In this document: piece after piece, positions 44,483-52,983 of the stretch
How the letters are laid out: every line of letters begins with the position of its first letter
Numbering within the stretch: the first letter of the stretch is position 1
Assembly: GCF_008704495.1 (NCBI RefSeq)
Contig: NZ_CP023699.1
Span: forward strand, 434,001-498,000
Length of the DNA: 64,000 bases
Direction of reading: 5' to 3'
From: Streptomyces kanamyceticus
GTDB lineage: Bacteria > Actinomycetota > Actinomycetes > Streptomycetales > Streptomycetaceae
Notes under the pieces: generated by a model
The model's database searches: none
The model's input: only the letters and a program-made list of their open reading frames with translations
Told to the model about the DNA's origin: nothing
Made by a program: the position numbers and the translations under genes

Positions 44483-45889
44483 ATGTCGACTGCTCCGCAC
44501 GCAACAAAACTCGAAGCCCTCCAGATCTGGCTGAACGAGCGCCTGCCGTCCCTGCTCGCCGAGAACCAAGTACCGGGCGCCGCCGTCGCCGTGAGCGTCA
44601 GCGACCAGGTGATCGACGCCGCCGCAGGAGTCCTCAGCACGCGCACCCGGGTCGAGGCGACGCCGGACTCCGTGTTCCAGATCGGCTCGATCACCAAGGT
44701 ATGGACGACGACGCTCGCGATGCAGCTGGTCGACGAGGGAACGCTGGACCTCGACGCGCCCGTACGCACCTATCTGCCGGACTTCAAGCTCGCCGCCGAC
44801 GAGGCCGCGGCCGCCGTCACCACACGGCAGTTGATGTGCCACGTCGCCGGATTCGAGGGCGACTTCTTCACCGACACCGGTCAGGGCGACGACTGCCTGG
44901 AGAAACTGATCGCCACGTTCGGCGATGTGCCCCAACTCTTCGCACCGGGCGAGCGGTTCTCGTACAACAACGCCGCCTACTGCGTGCTCGGCCGGATCGT
45001 CGAGGTGCTGCGCGGAAAGTCGTACGACGCATGCCTGCGCGACCATCTGTTCACCCCGCTCGGGCTCACCCACGCGGCCACAGGACCGCACGAAGCGATC
45101 CTGCACCGGGCCGCGGTCGGCCACCTGAGGCCCACCCCGGACGCCGCCCCCGAGCCCGCCCCGGTGTGGGCGCTCGTCCGCTCGAACTCGGCGGCGGGGT
45201 CGATGCTCGCCATGCGCCCCCGCGACCTGCTGGCCTTCGCCCGCATGCACCTCGCCGACGGTCTCGGCCCCGACGGCACGCGCGTACTCGGCGCCGAGAG
45301 CGCGCGTGCCATGCGCCAACCCCAGGTGGAACTACCGCCCTTGGGGCTCCTGGGCGACGCCTGGGGACTCGGCTGGGAGATCTTCGACTTCCCCGGCGGC
45401 ACCGTCGTCGGCCACGACGGCGGCACCATCGGCCAGTCCGCGTTCCTGCGCGTCGCGCCGGGTCAGGACGTCGCCGTGGCGGTCCTGACCAACGGCGGCG
45501 ACCCGCTCGTCCTGTACACCGAGATCGTCGGCCGTGTCCTGCGCGAGCTCGCGGGCGTCGAGCTGCCCGCGCTGCCGGTGCCGGACCCGGCAGCACCACA
45601 CGTCGACGCCTCGCGCTACGTCGGGACGTACACGTCGTCGGCAGCCGACACGGAGGTCAGCCAGGACGCCGAAGGGCGGATCTGGGCCGAGCGGCGCCCG
45701 AAGGGGGTCTTCGCCCAACTCGGCGGCAGGCGGGAGAAGACCGAGCTGGTCGGCGCGCACGAGGACACCCTGATCGCCGTCGAGCCCGAGAACGGCATGC
45801 ACGGGCTGTACGCCTTCGTCGGCGACGACGGCGCGGGCCATGCGCTGTTCCTGCACACCGGCCGGGCCGACCGCAGGGTCGCGCCGTGA
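44483..45889 (+). CDS. Beta-lactamase-superfamily serine hydrolase (class C-like, EstB/D-aminopeptidase type)
   Basis: A 468-residue serine hydrolase. IGSITK supplies the Ser and Lys of SxxK (about 69-72), YNNAAY the Tyr-x-Asn (about 160), and GHDGGTIGQ the third motif (about 310, His in place of Lys, usual for esterases and D-peptidases of this class). A C-terminal lipocalin-like domain follows residue 370. No signal peptide. It is clearly a paralogue of the second half of the S9 fusion protein. AAGGGG precedes the ATG. Likely substrates are D-amino-acid peptides or amides, judging from neighbours. GTGA overlap with the next gene. Confidence 0.88.
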   Translation: MSTAPHATKLEALQIWLNERLPSLLAENQVPGAAVAVSVSDQVIDAAAGVLSTRTRVEATPDSVFQIGSITKVWTTTLAMQLVDEGTLDLDAPVRTYLPDFKLAADEAAAAVTTRQLMCHVAGFEGDFFTDTGQGDDCLEKLIATFGDVPQLFAPGERFSYNNAAYCVLGRIVEVLRGKSYDACLRDHLFTPLGLTHAATGPHEAILHRAAVGHLRPTPDAAPEPAPVWALVRSNSAAGSMLAMRPRDLLAFARMHLADGLGPDGTRVLGAESARAMRQPQVELPPLGLLGDAWGLGWEIFDFPGGTVVGHDGGTIGQSAFLRVAPGQDVAVAVLTNGGDPLVLYTEIVGRVLRELAGVELPALPVPDPAAPHVDASRYVGTYTSSAADTEVSQDAEGRIWAERRPKGVFAQLGGRREKTELVGAHEDTLIAVEPENGMHGLYAFVGDDGAGHALFLHTGRADRRVAP

Positions 45890-46827
45890 ACGACGTGAAC
45901 GACGTGAACGAGCAGATCGCGACGGTCTTCGAAGAGGCGGGCGCCCAGGGCTTTCTGCACGCCCGCGAGGTCGGACCCGGGACAGTGCCCGAGGTGGCGT
46001 TCGGCGCGGACGCCCCCGTGGTCCTGGCATCGGTCTTCAAGATTCCCGTCGCGGTGGCGTACGCCCGCGAAGTGGCCGCAGGGCGTCTGGACGAACGGGA
46101 ACGGACGACGATCCCCGCGCGCTACCGCATCGGGGGGATCGGCACTGCGGGTTGCGCCGACGACGTGGAGATGACCTGGCGCGACGTGGCGCTGTTCATG
46201 CTGACGATGAGCGACAACGCCGCCACCGACGTCCTCTGCCACCGGCTCGGGCGCGTGACCGTGGAAAAGGTGCTCGCCGAACTGGGGCTTTCCCGAACCC
46301 GGTTGACCGGCTGCTGCGAGGACCTCTTCGCCTCGCTCGCGGCGGACCTCGGTGTGGTGTGGGGAGACATGGCAGGCCCGGGAGGCGAACCCGGGGAACT
46401 TGAGCGCGCGCTCGCCGCGGCGACGCCCGAGCAGATCTGGCAGAGCTCGGTGCTCGACCCCGCGCGCACCTCGGCCTCGACGCCGCGCGACATCACGGAG
46501 CTCCTCGACGCGATCTGGACCGACCGTGCCGGGGCACCCGAAGCATGCGAGCGCGTACGGAGCATGATGAGGCGTCAGATCTGGCCGCACCGCCTCACGT
46601 CCGGCTTCGCGTCCGACGTCACGATCGCCGCGAAGACCGGCACGCTGCCCGCCGTACGCAATGAGGCCGGAGTGGTGGCCTACCCCGACGGGCGCCGGTT
46701 CGCCGTGGCCGTCTTCACCCGGGCCGCCACCCTCGACGACCGGCTGCCCGCAGTCGACGCCTCGATCGGGCGGGCCGCCCGCATCGCCGTCGACCACCTG
46801 CGGCAACCCGCCGGGAGGCACGGATGA
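45886..46827 (+). CDS. Class A beta-lactamase-like serine hydrolase
   Basis: A 313-residue protein with all class A core motifs: SVFK (Ser 49, Lys 52), SDN (about 108-110) and KTG (about 249-251). The region between SDN and KTG lacks a convincing ExxLN omega loop, so hydrolysis of beta-lactams is not assured and a peptidase or esterase role is possible. There is no signal peptide, which is unusual for a true beta-lactamase. The N-terminus VNDVNDVNEQ comes from a nine-base repeat (AACGACGTG). It overlaps the genes on both sides, so it belongs to the peptide-use operon. Confidence 0.82.
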   Translation: MNDVNDVNEQIATVFEEAGAQGFLHAREVGPGTVPEVAFGADAPVVLASVFKIPVAVAYAREVAAGRLDERERTTIPARYRIGGIGTAGCADDVEMTWRDVALFMLTMSDNAATDVLCHRLGRVTVEKVLAELGLSRTRLTGCCEDLFASLAADLGVVWGDMAGPGGEPGELERALAAATPEQIWQSSVLDPARTSASTPRDITELLDAIWTDRAGAPEACERVRSMMRRQIWPHRLTSGFASDVTIAAKTGTLPAVRNEAGVVAYPDGRRFAVAVFTRAATLDDRLPAVDASIGRAARIAVDHLRQPAGRHG

Positions 46828-48449
46828 GTTCCGCCACGGGATCTGCGATGAGATCTGCGCGGGTCGCAGCATCGGTCATCGGCGCCGCCGCCCTGGGCCT
46901 CACCGGTTGCACCGGCCCCTACGCCGCCACCGCTGGACCGGCATCGGGCGGAACCCTGGCCGACGGCAGGACCTTCACCATGGCGCTGTCGGCCGACCCC
47001 GGCACGCTCGACCCGGCCCTGACCGCCATGTCGATCGCCGTCCAGGTCGACCGCTTCCTGTACGACCCGCTGGTCCACGTGGCTCAGGACGGTACCGAGC
47101 GCGCGGGCCTGGCCGAGAAGTGGCAGGCGGACGCGACCACCGCCCGCTTCACGCTGCGCCGCGGCGTCACCTGCGCCGACGGTACGCCGCTGACCACGCG
47201 GGACGTCGCCGCGAACATCGCGTTCATGGCCGACGTGAAGAACAAGTCGCCCATGACCGGCCTGCTGGTGAACCCGGGCACCACGGTGCGGGCCGACGCC
47301 GCCGCCCGGGAGATCACCGTCACGAGCAAGATTCCCGACGCCTTCCTGCTGCGCAACATCGGCATGGTGCCGATCGTCTGCGGCAAGGGCCTGGCGGACC
47401 GCGGATCGCTCGCCAGGGGGCACCACGGCACCGGAATGTTCACGATGACCGAGGCCGTGCCGGGCGACCACTACACCCTCACGCGGCGCAAGGACTACAC
47501 CTGGGGCCCCGGCCCGTGGAAGGCGGACCAGCAGGGGCTGCCCGACAAGGTCCGCCTCCGCGTCATCCCCAATGAGACGACCGCCGCCAACCTGCTGCTG
47601 TCCGGCGAACTGAACGCCGCGCGGCTCAGCGGACCTGACCGGCAACGCCTGCTGGGCCGCGGCCAGTTCCACGCCGATGCGACCGACGCGCTGGGCGAGA
47701 TCTGGTTCAACCACGCTCCGGGGCGGCCCGGCCAGGATCCGGCGCTGCGCCGCGCCCTCGTCCAGGCCGTCAAGCTGACGGACATCGGCAAGGTGCTCAG
47801 CAGCGGAACCGGCAAACCCTCTCGGGGTTTCGTCACCAACGAACCGAAGGTCTGCAAGGACAACACGGTCACCGGCAGGCTGCCGCCGCACGACGTGGAC
47901 GCCGCCAAGTCCCTCCTGGACCGGGCCGGTTGGAAGGAGGACGCCGAAGGAGACCGCAGGAAGGGCGGCAAGCGGCTCGCGCTCACGTTCGTCTACCCCA
48001 GCCAGCTCGGACAACCGGCCGCGTCCGCCGCCGAACTGCTCCAGAAGGCCTGGCAGGCGATCGGGGCCAAGGTGACGATCAAGGGCGTCGACACCACGGG
48101 CATCACTCAGGTGATCGCGGGCAACGCTTCCTGGGACGCCGCCGTCCTGCCCCTCGGCCTGGCACTCCCGTCCCAGCTCAGGCCCTTCGTCTCGGGGCCG
48201 ACACCCCCGAACGGCACGAATTTCGCCCACATCAAGAACGCGGCGTACGCGACCCTGGTCGGCAAGGCCTCCCGCATGCCGGGCGCCAAGGGCTGCCCCA
48301 CCTGGGGCCGCGCCGAATCGGAACTGATCACACAGGTGGACGTGATCCCGTTCGTCGACTCCGTCGTACCGACCTTCGGGGCGGGAGCGCGGTTCGAGGT
48401 GAGTTACTCCAGCGTCACACCGTCGTCGATCCGGATGTACGGGGACTGA
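46824..48449 (+). CDS. Peptide ABC transporter substrate-binding lipoprotein (SBP_bac_5)
   Basis: A 541-residue extracytoplasmic binding protein, the capture subunit for the importer encoded 14 kb upstream. The lipobox LGLTGC gives a lipidated Cys at about residue 29. Family marks: MALSADPGTLDPALTAMSIA, FLYDPLVHVAQDG, LAEKWQADATTARFTLRRGV, CADGTPLTTRDVAANIAF, GTGMFTMTEAVPGDHYTLTR, and VKLTDIGKVLSSGTGK. ATGA overlap with the class A-like hydrolase gene. Placing the binding protein last, far from its permease, is unusual but consistent with one long operon. Confidence 0.9.
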   Translation: MSSATGSAMRSARVAASVIGAAALGLTGCTGPYAATAGPASGGTLADGRTFTMALSADPGTLDPALTAMSIAVQVDRFLYDPLVHVAQDGTERAGLAEKWQADATTARFTLRRGVTCADGTPLTTRDVAANIAFMADVKNKSPMTGLLVNPGTTVRADAAAREITVTSKIPDAFLLRNIGMVPIVCGKGLADRGSLARGHHGTGMFTMTEAVPGDHYTLTRRKDYTWGPGPWKADQQGLPDKVRLRVIPNETTAANLLLSGELNAARLSGPDRQRLLGRGQFHADATDALGEIWFNHAPGRPGQDPALRRALVQAVKLTDIGKVLSSGTGKPSRGFVTNEPKVCKDNTVTGRLPPHDVDAAKSLLDRAGWKEDAEGDRRKGGKRLALTFVYPSQLGQPAASAAELLQKAWQAIGAKVTIKGVDTTGITQVIAGNASWDAAVLPLGLALPSQLRPFVSGPTPPNGTNFAHIKNAAYATLVGKASRMPGAKGCPTWGRAESELITQVDVIPFVDSVVPTFGAGARFEVSYSSVTPSSIRMYGD

Positions 48450-48599
48450 GCGCCCCCGGGTGGTCGGTTGGTTTCGCTACGGCCGGTGGCGTGGTGGCGG
48501 CGGCGCGGAGCCTACGGGGACCCGTCCCGGAGCGCTCCGCCTCCGGCTGTTCCGTCAACGCGGCAATCCGCTCCTCAAGTTCGGCCACCTCGGGACCGA

Positions 48600-49151
48600 T
48601 CAGCCGCGCGGCAGTGGCGAGCCGAGCAGCCAGTTGCCGGGTGCCTCGGTGTCGGTGCTGAGGTAGAACTCCTCGATGGCGGTGCGGAACTCGTCGTGGG
48701 TGATGGTGCCGCTGCCGTTGCGGTCGAGGCGCTGGAAGGCCGCGCTGGAGGTGGCCGGGTCGATACCGAGGGCCTCGTACATGCGGACGTACTCATCAGC
48801 GGTGAGCATGCCGCTCTTGTCGGTGTCCAGGGCGCGCATGAGGGCGTCGATGATGGGCGTCACCAGGCGTTCGACGGTCTTGGCATCGGCGGCGATGTGG
48901 GAGCGCATGGCGGTGATGAACTGTTGGCGCCCGATGCGGCCCTGAGCGTCCGGAGCACCGGCCTCGCCCAAGACGTCCCACCAGAGAATGAATGCCTCGC
49001 GCAGCGCGCTCTTGTTGCCCTCGTCCGGCGCTACCGCGGCGAACACCTCACCGATCTGCTGGAAGTCATCGCGAGTGAGGTAGCCGTCACCAGTGCGGTC
49101 GAACCAAGTGAACAGGAAGGTGAACTTCTGCTCGGTGCTGTTCTGCGCCAT
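48600..49151 (-). CDS. EF-hand calcium-binding protein 1
   Basis: A 183-residue calerythrin-like protein of the sarcoplasmic calcium-binding type. Canonical EF loops are DRTGDGYLTRDDF (about 18-29), DTDKSGMLTADEY (109-120) and DRNGSGTITHDEF (143-154); a fourth loop near 68-79 (DAQGRIGRQQF) is degenerate. The ATG follows AAGGAGG. It is next to a second EF-hand gene in the same orientation and its C-terminus (EFYLSTDTEAPGNWLLGSPL) parallels that paralogue. Probable intracellular Ca buffer or sensor. Confidence 0.92.
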   Translation of the reverse strand: MAQNSTEQKFTFLFTWFDRTGDGYLTRDDFQQIGEVFAAVAPDEGNKSALREAFILWWDVLGEAGAPDAQGRIGRQQFITAMRSHIAADAKTVERLVTPIIDALMRALDTDKSGMLTADEYVRMYEALGIDPATSSAAFQRLDRNGSGTITHDEFRTAIEEFYLSTDTEAPGNWLLGSPLPRG

Positions 49152-49332
49152 GGCGGCCTCCTTGAACGGAGTGGTCGGGCACATGTATCGGATGTAGCCG
49201 GCGGATGCTACGGCGAACACACGCCGGACGCTGAAGCTGGTCGGCCCAACCTTGGAACCTGGAGTCGGCACTCCCTGGGGTTCCATCGGAGCCTCAGGTC
49301 TCGACGTGCGTAAGGGAGCCAGCCCAATTCCC

Positions 49333-49881
49333 TTATGTGAGACGGCCGAAGATGTGGTTGGCCGGCGAGCCGGGATCGTCTCCGTAGAAGAACTCGGAGA
49401 CGGCCTTGTGATATTCGACCCTCGAGAGGGCTCCGGATGCATCAAGGTCGAGTGCGTTGAACACCTCGGCGCACTCGTCGTCGGCGGCCCGTCCAGTGCT
49501 TCCGAAGATGTGTGTGAACTCGGTACGGCTGATCGCACCGTCGCTATCGCCGTCGGCGAGGTCAAAGAAGCGGTCGGCGACCGGCGCAAGCTCCTCGGAG
49601 TAGCGGGCGCGATCGGTGAAAGTGGCGGCGAACGCCTGTGTGACCTCCGCCGAGGTCACCCTGTCGTCCTTGTCGGCGTCGGCCGGGGCGATCACGGACT
49701 CCCAGAATCCGTGCATGGTCTCGTACATCTGCCGCGCCTGAGGGGAGTCGGAGGCGATACCCCTGGCCCTGACGTAGCGCTCGCTCATCGTGACGACGTC
49801 CTGCCGCGTTATCGCGCCGTCGCCATCGACGTCTGCGGCGCGGAACCACCGGTCGTACTTGCGTGTGCGCAGCGCATCCAT
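49333..49881 (-). CDS. EF-hand calcium-binding protein 2
   Basis: A 182-residue calerythrin-like protein with four recognisable EF loops: DVDGDGAITRQDV (17-28), DADKDDRVTSAEV (68-79), DGDSDGAISRTEF (110-121) and DLDASGALSRVEY (145-156). Ends EFFYGDDPGSPANHIFGRLT, parallel to its downstream paralogue. The start ATG has no strong ribosome binding site. About 180 bases separate the two genes; they may be co-transcribed or have separate promoters. Confidence 0.9.
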   Translation of the reverse strand: MDALRTRKYDRWFRAADVDGDGAITRQDVVTMSERYVRARGIASDSPQARQMYETMHGFWESVIAPADADKDDRVTSAEVTQAFAATFTDRARYSEELAPVADRFFDLADGDSDGAISRTEFTHIFGSTGRAADDECAEVFNALDLDASGALSRVEYHKAVSEFFYGDDPGSPANHIFGRLT

Positions 49882-50161
49882 AGGCGCACGGTAAATGCGC
49901 CTCAGCGGTGCGACTAGGCCTATTCCCGGCCGCCGACGCGAACAGGAGGTACTGCACTGCTCAGAGCGACAGCGTCGTCGCGGACGATGACGCCACTCGG
50001 CACTGCGGTTTCGGCCGGACCACTTGCGACATGTGGCGTGTGAGAACTGGACGGCGCTATGTGACCCGTGGGAAGGGTCTCAGCCCCAAGGTGTCTCAGG
50101 GCGGCGCAGTTCCCAGCGACGAGACGTGACGGGCGTCGCGGCCACGTGCCGCGGCGGCCGC

Positions 50162-50500
50162 TCAGAGGTGGCCGTCCAAGAACTTCCGCACCTCGGTGAT
50201 GGTCATAGGCCCCGAGCCGTGCGCCACCGCCTCTCCCTCCTTCAGCAGGACGAAGGACGGGGCTCCGGTGATCCCGTATCGCTCGGTTGCGGCCGGACAA
50301 CGTGTGATGTCGGCGCGGACGGCCGTCAGGCGGCCCGCGTAGTCGTCGGCGATGCCACCCACGACGAGGTCCATCACTCGGCAGGGTTCGATTGCCTTGG
50401 GCCATGTCCCGGTGAAGTATGCGAGGACCGGAGCTCCGCTCATCCCGAGGATGAAATCGAACTCCGCGTCCTCACGGGGTCGGTGAACCCGCTTCGCCAT
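50162..50500 (-). CDS. Thioredoxin-like protein with altered active site
   Basis: A 112-residue thioredoxin fold: VLAYFTGTWPKAIEPCRVMD, LTAVRADITRCPAATERYG, the cis-Pro motif GITGAPSFVLLKEGEAV and a C-terminal helix TEVRKFLDGHL. Thioredoxins have WCGPC here; this protein has W-P-K-A-I-E-P-C, so the nucleophilic first Cys is absent and only the second is kept. A role as disulphide reductase is therefore doubtful; a chaperone or monothiol function is possible. Start chosen at the ATG after CAGGAGC. Confidence 0.8.
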   Translation of the reverse strand: MAKRVHRPREDAEFDFILGMSGAPVLAYFTGTWPKAIEPCRVMDLVVGGIADDYAGRLTAVRADITRCPAATERYGITGAPSFVLLKEGEAVAHGSGPMTITEVRKFLDGHL

Positions 50501-50630
50501 GGAAGCTCCTGACCTCAACGTTCCGTCATTGCATCCCCATCATCCCTCGGTCCCCGGCGCGAGCGGCCCGGCCCCCACCCCTGGTGTCCCGGCCTGACCG
50601 CCCTGCCGGTCGAGGCGCGATTCCTGGACC

Positions 50631-50678
50631 GCTCGTGGATGCGCTCGTGAATGCGGTCGTGGATGCGGTCGTGGACGG
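50631..50678. repeat. Four tandem 12-bp repeats
   Basis: GCTCGTGGATGC, GCTCGTGAATGC, GGTCGTGGATGC and GGTCGTGGACGG follow one another without gaps, between the thioredoxin-like gene and the PucR-type gene. Purpose unknown; a small minisatellite. Confidence 0.75.
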
Positions 50679-50690
50679 TCGACGTACTCG

Positions 50691-51851
50691 TCAGCTGCCC
50701 CGAAGACCGACCGCCAGCGTCAGTTCAAGGACCCGGTGTGGCGATGCGAGATCCGGAAACAGCTCCCGCAGCTGCGCCATCCGGTACCGGACTGTCTGAG
50801 GATGGACGAACAACGCCGCCGCCACCTCGTCCCGCCTGCCCTGGTGCAGCAGCCACGCCCGCAACGTCTCCTCCAGCCGCCGTGCGGTCGCGACAGGCAA
50901 GGTCCGCAACGGTGCGAGGGCTCTGGCACGCAGGTCTGCGAACGCGTCCGCGTCGGCGCTCAGCACCAGCTCGGGCAGGTGGTCCTCCGTGTCGCGAATG
51001 TCAGAGGAGAGGGAGCGCGCGCGTGCGGCTCGTGCGTACGAGTCGGACGCACGAGTCCATGGCCGGGCCGGGCCGACCACGGCGGTGCGGTCGGTCAGCT
51101 GCCGCAAGAGATGTGATCGGTCGGCATCGGGGACGAGCAGCACACCGGTGACGTCCGGCAGGTCGTCGAGGACGAGGGTGCTCGGGTCGAGCGTGCGGTA
51201 GGCAGGCCGGGCCTGATCGGCGGGCAGCAGGACCGCGGTCAGCGAGACCGGAGGCTGCCACCCGGCCCGTTGGACAGAGGCAAGCAGCACGTCCGGGCTC
51301 GCGCCGGCGAGGAGGTCGCGGGCCAGGTGTTCCAGGTGACGCTCGTGGGCCCTGCCCCGGGCGGCCAGCTCATCGGCGTGGCCCGCGGCGCTCGCGGCGG
51401 AGAGCTCGTCGATGTAGGCGAAGGTCAGCTCGGCGAACTTGGCGACCTCGGCGGCGGGCAGACCAGCGGGTACGGCACCCGCTGCCAGGCATCGCCAGGC
51501 CACGCGGGCGCCGACGCGGTACGCGCTGAGCAGGGCGTCCATCGAACGACCGTCGCGCACCTCGCCGCGGCCCAGCTCGTAGGCCGCGTCACCGGCGTCG
51601 CCGCCCGTGGCGTTTCCGCTCGCGAGGTCCAGGTAGTGCCCCAGGGCGGTGCGGACGGCTCGGCGGATGGTGGCGCCCATGCGGCCCGAAAGAGCGTTGG
51701 CGTAGGGAGGGACCTCGTCGATGATCGCCTGGACGACCTCGTCGGCGGTGGTCTTCAGCGCCGCCCGAAGTGCGGTGACCGTCGTCTCGTCCAGGGCCAG
51801 TTCACTGGCCCTTCGGATTGCATGGCTCACGTTTTTGTTCCCTGCGAACAA
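50691..51851 (-). CDS. PucR/CdaR-type transcriptional regulator
   Basis: A 386-residue regulator with an N-terminal sensory helical region (VVQAIIDEVPPYANALSGRM, GRSMDALLSAYRVGARVAWR) and a C-terminal PucR helix-turn-helix (EVAAALFVHPQTVRYRMAQL, RELFPDL). It is divergent from the ferredoxin reductase/desaturase pair, with an inverted repeat and direct repeats between, so it probably regulates that pair in response to a lipid or redox signal. The first Met (MFAGNKNVSHAIRR) is used; a later start is possible. Confidence 0.85.
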   Translation of the reverse strand: MFAGNKNVSHAIRRASELALDETTVTALRAALKTTADEVVQAIIDEVPPYANALSGRMGATIRRAVRTALGHYLDLASGNATGGDAGDAAYELGRGEVRDGRSMDALLSAYRVGARVAWRCLAAGAVPAGLPAAEVAKFAELTFAYIDELSAASAAGHADELAARGRAHERHLEHLARDLLAGASPDVLLASVQRAGWQPPVSLTAVLLPADQARPAYRTLDPSTLVLDDLPDVTGVLLVPDADRSHLLRQLTDRTAVVGPARPWTRASDSYARAARARSLSSDIRDTEDHLPELVLSADADAFADLRARALAPLRTLPVATARRLEETLRAWLLHQGRRDEVAAALFVHPQTVRYRMAQLRELFPDLASPHRVLELTLAVGLRGS

Positions 51852-51865
51852 TTCAGCCGACCAGA

Positions 51866-51897
51866 TTTACGTCCTGCGGTCAGGACTTTACGCCCTG
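51866..51897. promoter_or_regulatory. Candidate operator between the PucR-type gene and the desaturase operon
   Basis: GTCCTG-cggt-CAGGAC is a perfect six-base inverted repeat (51871-51886), and TTTACGTCCTG and TTTACGCCCTG are direct repeats 20 bases apart overlapping it. The spacing places both copies on the same face of the helix, as expected of a regulator site in a divergent promoter. Confidence 0.55.
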
Positions 51898-51917
51898 AGG
51901 CGCAGCAAGCTGAAGCC

Positions 51918-52976
51918 ATGACGAGTACAGCCCTCCGCAGCAGGGCGTGGAAACTGCTGGAGATGGTCACGACGCCGCTGCTGCCGTCGGACTACCTCGA
52001 CCTGGTCAGCCCGCTGCGCGCGGGCGCCGACCTGCGGGGGCGCATCGAGGCCGTGCGCCCCGAGACGGGTGACGCCGCGACCATCGTGATCAGGCCGGGG
52101 CAGGGCTGGCGCGGCCACACGGCCGGTCAGTACGTGCGGATCGGGGTCGACGTCGACGGGGTGCGCCTGTGGCGTGCCTACTCCATCACCTCGCCGACAC
52201 ACCGCCAGGACGGCCGCGTCACGATCACCGTGAAGGCGATCCCGGACGGCAAGGTCAGCAACCACCTGGTCCGCAGGGCCAAACCGGGCACGCTGATCCA
52301 GCTCGACCAGCCGACCGGTGACTTCGTGCTGCCCCAGGCCAAGCCCGCCAAGGTGCTCTACCTGACGGCAGGCAGCGGCATCACGCCCGTGATGGGCATG
52401 CTGCGCGACACCGAGTTCGACGACGTCGTCATGGTCCACTGCGCGCCACAGCCGCAAGACGTGATCTTCCGCAACGAACTGCACGAACTGGTCGCGGACA
52501 AGAAGCTGCGGCTCACCGAGGTGCACACCGACACGGACGGCATGCTCGACATCGCCCGTCTCGACGAACTCGTGCCCGACTGGGCGGAGCGCGAGACCTG
52601 GGCCTGCGGGCCCTCGGGCCTGCTCGACGCCGCCGAAGAGCACTGGACCGAGCGCGGCGTCCAAGAGCGCCTGCACACCGAACGCTTCCGCCCCAGCATC
52701 GTCGTCGCCGGTGACGGCGGCGGCGAGGTCACGTTCAGCTCCACCGGCAAGACCGTCGACGCGGACGGCGCCACGCCATTGCTGGACATCGGCGAGGAGG
52801 CCGGTGTGCTCATGCCCTCCGGGTGCCGCATGGGCATCTGCTTCGGCTGCGTCACGCCGCTCAAGGCGGGCGCCGTCCGCGACCTGCGCACCGGCGAGAT
52901 CACCGAGGCCGAGCCGGGCGTCCTCATCCAGACCTGCGTGTCCGCTGCGGCGGGCCCCTGCGACATCGAACGCTAG
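51918..52976 (+). CDS. Ferredoxin reductase-type oxidoreductase with C-terminal 2Fe-2S domain
   Basis: A 352-residue electron-transfer flavoprotein. FAD domain: GQYVRIGVDVDGVRLWRAYS (RxYS). NAD domain: LYLTAGSGITPVMGMLR and ETWACGPSGLLDAAEEHW. C-terminal plant-type ferredoxin domain with the cluster ligands CRMGICFGC and a distal Cys in IQTCVSAAAG. Its partner is the fatty acid desaturase gene starting eight bases after its stop, to which it should deliver electrons. Weak ribosome binding site before the ATG. Confidence 0.92.
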   Translation: MTSTALRSRAWKLLEMVTTPLLPSDYLDLVSPLRAGADLRGRIEAVRPETGDAATIVIRPGQGWRGHTAGQYVRIGVDVDGVRLWRAYSITSPTHRQDGRVTITVKAIPDGKVSNHLVRRAKPGTLIQLDQPTGDFVLPQAKPAKVLYLTAGSGITPVMGMLRDTEFDDVVMVHCAPQPQDVIFRNELHELVADKKLRLTEVHTDTDGMLDIARLDELVPDWAERETWACGPSGLLDAAEEHWTERGVQERLHTERFRPSIVVAGDGGGEVTFSSTGKTVDADGATPLLDIGEEAGVLMPSGCRMGICFGCVTPLKAGAVRDLRTGEITEAEPGVLIQTCVSAAAGPCDIER

Positions 52977-52983
52977 GAGCACC

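Noticed and set aside
43109..45319. A 736-codon leftward open frame opposite the PucR and beta-lactamase-like genes
   Set aside because: No recognisable motif, composition of an antisense frame, and it crosses the ends of two well-supported rightward genes.
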